From positions 1 through 64,000 of the forward strand of contig JAJYCD010000008.1 in assembly GCA_021778635.1 (NCBI GenBank): a DNA stretch of 64,000 nt, given 5' to 3'. Positions within the stretch are counted from its first letter, which is position 1. Each line of letters starts with the position of its first letter. Below the pieces are notes generated by a model. It was given only the letters and a program-made list of their open reading frames with translations, did no database searches and was not told where the DNA came from. Both the position numbers and the translations under genes were made by a program. Of the stretch, positions 60,049 through 64,000 are shown one piece after another. This DNA comes from Actinomycetes bacterium (GTDB lineage Bacteria; Actinomycetota; Actinomycetes; Actinomycetales; Cellulomonadaceae).

Positions 60049-61908
60049 TCAGATCCAGCTCGGCAACCACATGTGGAGGCGCCAGAACCAGTACGGCACC
60101 ACCTGCGCGGTCCAGATCGGGTAGAAGAACGCGCTCACGAGCACGACGAGCACGAGGAACCCGCCGACCCACCACCGGCCGATGCGCCGTCGCCGCGCGG
60201 CGTCGTCCCGCGTCCCGAGGACGATCCCGATCACGAACGTCAGCGTGAGCACCATCCACGGGGCGAACGCGATCGAGTAGAACGTGAAGATCGTCCGGTG
60301 CGCGTATCCGAGCCACGGCACCCAGCCGGCGCCGATCCCGACGAGTGCGGCGCCCGCCCGCCAGTCGTACCGGCGGACGAGCCAGACGATCGCCACCACG
60401 ATCGCCGCGGTCGCCGCCCACCAGATCAGCGGGTTCCCGAGCGACGTGATGGCCTGCGAGCAGCGGTCCGACCCGCACAGCGCCTGGGACGCCGTGGCGT
60501 CCAGCCCCGACACCGAGTCCGGGTAGTACATCGACGTCGGCCGCCACTGGACGAGCCAGCCGAGGGGCGACGCCGCGTACGGGTGCGGGGTTTGGAGGGT
60601 GTTGTGGAAGTGCCACATGTCGGCGTGGTACTGGAGCAGGGACCGGAGCGCCGGGGGTAGCCACCGGACACCCTCTCCCGGGTGCTGAACGGCCCACTGC
60701 CGCATGTACGCACCCGGCGTCCGGAACCAGACCGTCCACGTCGCCAGGTACGTCGCGGACGCGATGGTCACCATCGCCAGACCTGCTGGGATCGCGTCTC
60801 GGCCGAGAGTCGTCAGGGCCCAGCGGCGCTGCCCGATCGCGCGCCGCGCCGTGAGGTCCCACGCGACGCTCAGCACGCCGAACACCGCGAGGAAGTAGAT
60901 GCCGGACCACTTCGTGCCGATGCACAGGCCGAGGAGGACGGCGGCCGTGACGCGCCACCATCGCACCCCGATCCGCACGCTCGACCAGCCGACCTCGCCG
61001 CCCGCGTCGACGACCCGCGCGGCGGCGGCTGCCAGGCGTCGCCGCGACTGCTCACGGTCGAGCAGCAGCGCACCGAACGCCGCCAGGGCGAAGAACATGA
61101 CGAACTGGTCGAGCAGCCCCGTGCGGGAGTGCACGATCGCCTCGCCGTCGATCGCGAACAACCCCCCGGCGATCACGCCGAGCGCCGTCGACGCGAACAA
61201 CCGGCGCGCGATCCGGGCGATCATCCACACCGCGAGCGTGCCGGCGGCGGCCACGCTGAAGCGCCAGCCGAACGAGCTCGCGGGTCCGAACAGCTGCATG
61301 CCGAACGCGATGAGCCACTTCCCCACCGGGGGGTGCACGGCGTAGTCGGCCTGGCTGAGGAACGTGTTGAGGTTGCCGGCCTCGAACGCCGGGTTGGGGT
61401 TGTCGGGCCAGCGGGCCTCGTAGCCGACCTTGAGCAGCGTGTACGCCTGCTTGACGTAGTACGTCTCGTCGAAGACGAGCGCGTGCGGCCGACCGAGGTT
61501 GGCGAACCGCGCGACCCCGGCCAGGACCGTCACGAGCAGCGGGCCGAGCCAGCCCCACAGCCGGTCCTGGGCGGTGGCGCCGAGCTGGAGGCGGTCCTCA
61601 CCGAGGAGCCGCCCGAGGAGGCGGCGCTCGGTCCCCGTCGTGGCGGTGGCACCCGGTTCCGGAGCGAGCTCGACGGTCGACGCACGGTGATCGACGTGTC
61701 CGCCGGCGACCGCTCGCGCCTCCCGGAGCGTCGGGTCCGGCACGGCGTCCGCGGGACCCGACGCAGCATGTCGCGCGGTCGACTCCGGTCGGCGCCCGGG
61801 GTCGGGGACCAGGTCGGGGCCCCCGGCGGGTGCGGACGGCCGCGCGGCGGTGCTCCGCTCTCCCGGGGCGTCGTCCGCAGGGACCGGGTTCTCCGGGGTG
61901 GTCGTCAC
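60049..61908 (-). CDS. Protein O-mannosyltransferase (GT39, Pmt)
   Basis: This 619-residue membrane glycosyltransferase moves mannose from polyprenyl-phosphate-mannose to secreted proteins. A disordered Pro/Ala cytoplasmic region (about 1-115) precedes about ten helices. The catalytic acidic pair is the DE of LVFDETYYVKQAYTLL in the first external loop, and the VHPPVGKWLI motif is also intact. The C-terminal part has LGYAHRTIFTFYSIAF and ends at a final helix. The GTG at 61908 is 6 nt after TACGAT on its strand. It is divergent from rsmI, the usual order in actinobacteria. Confidence 0.92.
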   Translation of the reverse strand: MTTTPENPVPADDAPGERSTAARPSAPAGGPDLVPDPGRRPESTARHAASGPADAVPDPTLREARAVAGGHVDHRASTVELAPEPGATATTGTERRLLGRLLGEDRLQLGATAQDRLWGWLGPLLVTVLAGVARFANLGRPHALVFDETYYVKQAYTLLKVGYEARWPDNPNPAFEAGNLNTFLSQADYAVHPPVGKWLIAFGMQLFGPASSFGWRFSVAAAGTLAVWMIARIARRLFASTALGVIAGGLFAIDGEAIVHSRTGLLDQFVMFFALAAFGALLLDREQSRRRLAAAAARVVDAGGEVGWSSVRIGVRWWRVTAAVLLGLCIGTKWSGIYFLAVFGVLSVAWDLTARRAIGQRRWALTTLGRDAIPAGLAMVTIASATYLATWTVWFRTPGAYMRQWAVQHPGEGVRWLPPALRSLLQYHADMWHFHNTLQTPHPYAASPLGWLVQWRPTSMYYPDSVSGLDATASQALCGSDRCSQAITSLGNPLIWWAATAAIVVAIVWLVRRYDWRAGAALVGIGAGWVPWLGYAHRTIFTFYSIAFAPWMVLTLTFVIGIVLGTRDDAARRRRIGRWWVGGFLVLVVLVSAFFYPIWTAQVVPYWFWRLHMWLPSWI

Positions 61909-61914
61909 CGCGCC

Positions 61915-61920
61915 ATCGTA
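61915..61920 (-). promoter_or_regulatory. -10 box of a leaderless promoter (O-mannosyltransferase gene)
   Basis: On the minus strand TACGAT is followed by 6 nt and the GTG at 61908. Confidence 0.5.
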
Positions 61921-61965
61921 GGGGCGCTCCTTGAGCGGTGGACGGGAGATGGCAGGCTGGGCGCC

Positions 61966-62805
61966 ATGACCGGTCGCCTCGTCCTCGCCGCCACCCCGAT
62001 CGGCGACGTCGAGGACGCGTCGCTGCGGCTCCGGCGGCTCCTCGCCGAGGCGGACGTCGTCGCCGCGGAAGACACCCGGCGCCTGCACGCCCTGGCCTCG
62101 CGCATGGAGGTGCGGATCGGTGGCCGGGTCGTCAGCTACCACGAGCACAACGAGACGGAACGCGCGCAGGAGCTGCTCGAGGTGGTCGCCGCCGGCGGCA
62201 CCGTGCTGGTCGTCACCGATGCGGGCATGCCCGCCGTGTCGGACCCCGGGTTCCGGGTGGTCGCCGCTGCCGTTGCCGCCGGGCTCCCGGTGACCGCGGC
62301 GCCCGGGCCGAGTGCGGTGCTGACCGCGCTCGCGCTGTCGGGCCTGCCGACGGACCGCTTCTGCTTCGAGGGCTTCCTGCCCCGCAAGCCCGGCGAGCGC
62401 TCCCGCGCGCTCGCGGAGCTCGCGGGAGAGCGTCGGACGATGGTCTTCTTCGAGGCGCCTCACCGCCTGCGCGCGGCTCTCGAGGCGATGGCCGAGGCGT
62501 TCGGTGCCGACCGTCCCGCCGCGGTCTGCCGCGAGCTCACCAAGACGTACGAGGAGGTGCGCCGGGCGACGTTGACGGAGCTCGTCGCGTGGGCCGGCGA
62601 GGGCGAGGTCCGCGGCGAGATCTCCGTGGTCGTCGCGGGTTCGCCGCACGCGGCGGCGACGCCGGTCGCGACGCTCGTCGTCGAGGTGCTCGCCCGGGTC
62701 GACACGGGCGAGCGGCTCAAGGACGCGGTCCGGGAGGTCGCCGACGCCGCCGGGGCGTCCAAGCGCGACCTGTACGCGGCCGCGCTCGCGCGGAAGAAGG
62801 GGTGA
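61966..62805 (+). CDS. rsmI: 16S rRNA (cytidine(1402)-2'-O)-methyltransferase
   Basis: This 280-residue tetrapyrrole-methylase-fold enzyme 2'-O-methylates C1402 of 16S rRNA. LVLAATPIGDVEDASLRL begins the fold and VAAEDTRR is the family motif. VVTDAGMPAVSDPG binds SAM, with APGPSAVLTALALSGLPTDRF and FFEAPHRL following. The C-terminal helical domain ends KRDLYAAALARKKG. The start is the ATG at 61966; CAGGCT 7 nt upstream could be a -10 box of a leaderless transcript. Confidence 0.95.
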   Translation: MTGRLVLAATPIGDVEDASLRLRRLLAEADVVAAEDTRRLHALASRMEVRIGGRVVSYHEHNETERAQELLEVVAAGGTVLVVTDAGMPAVSDPGFRVVAAAVAAGLPVTAAPGPSAVLTALALSGLPTDRFCFEGFLPRKPGERSRALAELAGERRTMVFFEAPHRLRAALEAMAEAFGADRPAAVCRELTKTYEEVRRATLTELVAWAGEGEVRGEISVVVAGSPHAAATPVATLVVEVLARVDTGERLKDAVREVADAAGASKRDLYAAALARKKG

Positions 62806-62953
62806 GCGCGTCCGCCGTCGAGCGGCCGGGCGGCACCGGTCGCGCAGCGGCGATCCGGTCAGGTCGCGGCAACCGGTTCAGGACCCGCGGTCGACGTGCC
62901 GATGAGGACCTGACGGGCGTCGCGCGACGCCCCACGAGTCGAGGGACCGCGGG

Positions 62954-64000
62954 ATGACAGGAACGGCAGGGCTCGCACGGCGCACGTCCGCCGTCAGCCT
63001 GCTCCTCGACGACCTCATCGACCGCTCAGGCTTCGATGTGTGGGTCGCCGTCGGCACGTCCGACGACGTCCCCGTCGTGCTCGGGACGACGCACCACGCC
63101 ACCGCGTACGGGTTCGACGAGACCGTGCCGGCGTGGGCCTGGCAGCTCAGCGCGACCGTGGCACGCGAGGGCACGGTCGTCGTCCTGCCGCACCTCGACG
63201 AGGTCCCCGCGGAGCGGCGCAGGTTCGAGGCCGGGTTCCGGTCGGGCGCGCAGGGTGTCGTCGGGATCCCGATCCTGACCCCGGAACGTCGCCCGCTCGG
63301 CGTGCTGTGCGGGCTGTCGCGGAGCTTCGCTGAGGAGAGGCTCACGGCGGCCGTCCCGCACGCCGAGGTCGTCGCGCGCGTCATCGGGACGGTGATCGCC
63401 CACGAGTCGGAGATCGCGCGCCTGGCCTGGCGCGTCGGCGACCTCGAGGCCGTCGTGCCGGACGGTTCGGCACGGGCCGTGATCGACCGCACGATCGACG
63501 CGCAGCTCGAGACGGTCCGCGCCCATCTCGGGATGGACCAGGTGGTCGTCGGACGGTTCGTCGACGGTCGGCACCAGGTCGTAAACGCCGCGGTCGGCGC
63601 CGGTGTCCGGAGCCTCGCCGGGTTGTCGGAGCAGGACGAGGGCTCTCTGGCCCGTCTCGTCGTCGAGGGGAGCATCCCCGCGGCGATCGCGGACGTCACG
63701 ACGACGCTCGCGCTCGCCGCCGTCCGCGCCCCTCTCGACCCCGCGACCCGATCGCACGTCGGCGTCCCGCTGCGGCACCGTGACGGTGCCGTCTTCGGGG
63801 TGCTCGGCGCGATCTCGCACACGGTGCGCGGCGACGTCGGTACGCGTGAGCTCGCGACGCTGCACGTGCTCGCGCAGCAGATCTCCGAGTCGCTCGCCGA
63901 GCAGGACCGGTCCGACGCCGAGGACCGGGCGTTCGTCCACGACTTCCGGGACCTCATGGGTCGAGGAGGTCCGCAGATCGTCTACCAACCCGTCGTCGCG
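62954..64000 (+). CDS. GAF-GAF-EAL cyclic di-GMP phosphodiesterase (partial, runs off right edge)
   Basis: The frame is open to the window end with 349 residues visible. Two GAF-like sensor domains lie at about 15-155 and 170-325. The last visible residues GGPQIVYQPVV match the beginning of an EAL domain, the cyclic di-GMP phosphodiesterase unit. Whether the EAL catalytic residues are intact lies outside the window. The ATG at 62954 has GCGGG before it and is not certain. It forms a functional counterpart to the GGDEF protein at 6786-8234, but they are not linked. Confidence 0.75.
   Translation, partial: MTGTAGLARRTSAVSLLLDDLIDRSGFDVWVAVGTSDDVPVVLGTTHHATAYGFDETVPAWAWQLSATVAREGTVVVLPHLDEVPAERRRFEAGFRSGAQGVVGIPILTPERRPLGVLCGLSRSFAEERLTAAVPHAEVVARVIGTVIAHESEIARLAWRVGDLEAVVPDGSARAVIDRTIDAQLETVRAHLGMDQVVVGRFVDGRHQVVNAAVGAGVRSLAGLSEQDEGSLARLVVEGSIPAAIADVTTTLALAAVRAPLDPATRSHVGVPLRHRDGAVFGVLGAISHTVRGDVGTRELATLHVLAQQISESLAEQDRSDAEDRAFVHDFRDLMGRGGPQIVYQPVVA

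Overview
The window is chromosomal DNA of a very GC-rich Gram-positive actinobacterium. Gene content (several intracellular glycoside hydrolases, two-subunit transhydrogenase, protein O-mannosyltransferase, many leaderless genes with a TAnnnT box 6-7 nt before the start codon) fits Cellulomonas or a close Micrococcales relative. That placement is inference from style and content; no rRNA is present.

Layout. 1-4.1 kb (minus): one edge of an extracellular contractile injection system (eCIS) locus, with a DUF4157 protein running off the left edge and an eCIS-type AAA+ ATPase. 4.2-14.3 kb: sugar and general metabolism (GH31, a GGDEF protein, an ExaC-like aldehyde dehydrogenase with its DUF779 partner, GH3 with a sugar-nucleotide-type epimerase, DinB). 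14.4-21.1 kb: a TetR regulator, then two operons that flank a GntR/FCD regulator and share the palindrome TCCTATAGGA over their -10 boxes. One operon encodes an AP-endonuclease-fold isomerase/decarboxylase and a 3-hydroxyacid dehydrogenase. The other encodes a DAK-type kinase, an RpiB-like isomerase and a TIM-family isomerase. Together they look like a route through erythrulose to erythrose 4-phosphate.

21.3-31.2 kb: a D-galactonate locus with lactonase, IclR regulator, lipoprotein binding protein, an unusual ABC protein in which both ATPase domains are fused to a permease, a second permease, and DgoK, DgoA, DgoD. All DgoD catalytic residues fall at the E. coli positions. 31.3-40.1 kb: pntBA, a small membrane protein, HNH, DsbA/FrnE with a coupled 58-residue protein, two membrane proteins, a PoxB-type pyruvate oxidase and a methyltransferase.

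40.4-44.7 kb: a 1449-residue helicase-nuclease-like protein whose Walker A, Walker B and nuclease motifs all appear lost although the frame is intact. 45-64 kb: mainly housekeeping genes (mscL, SAF protein, fmdB, penicillin-acylase family, 5-FTHF cyclo-ligase, galU-moeA-rimJ, tRNA-Ala, mgsA, CurA-type reductase, GH20, O-mannosyltransferase, rsmI), ending in a GAF-GAF-EAL protein cut by the right edge.

The most promising parts are the GntR-controlled C4-sugar regulon, the fused ATPase-permease in the galactonate locus, the pseudo-helicase and the eCIS edge. I see no CRISPR array, transposase, integrase or prophage.
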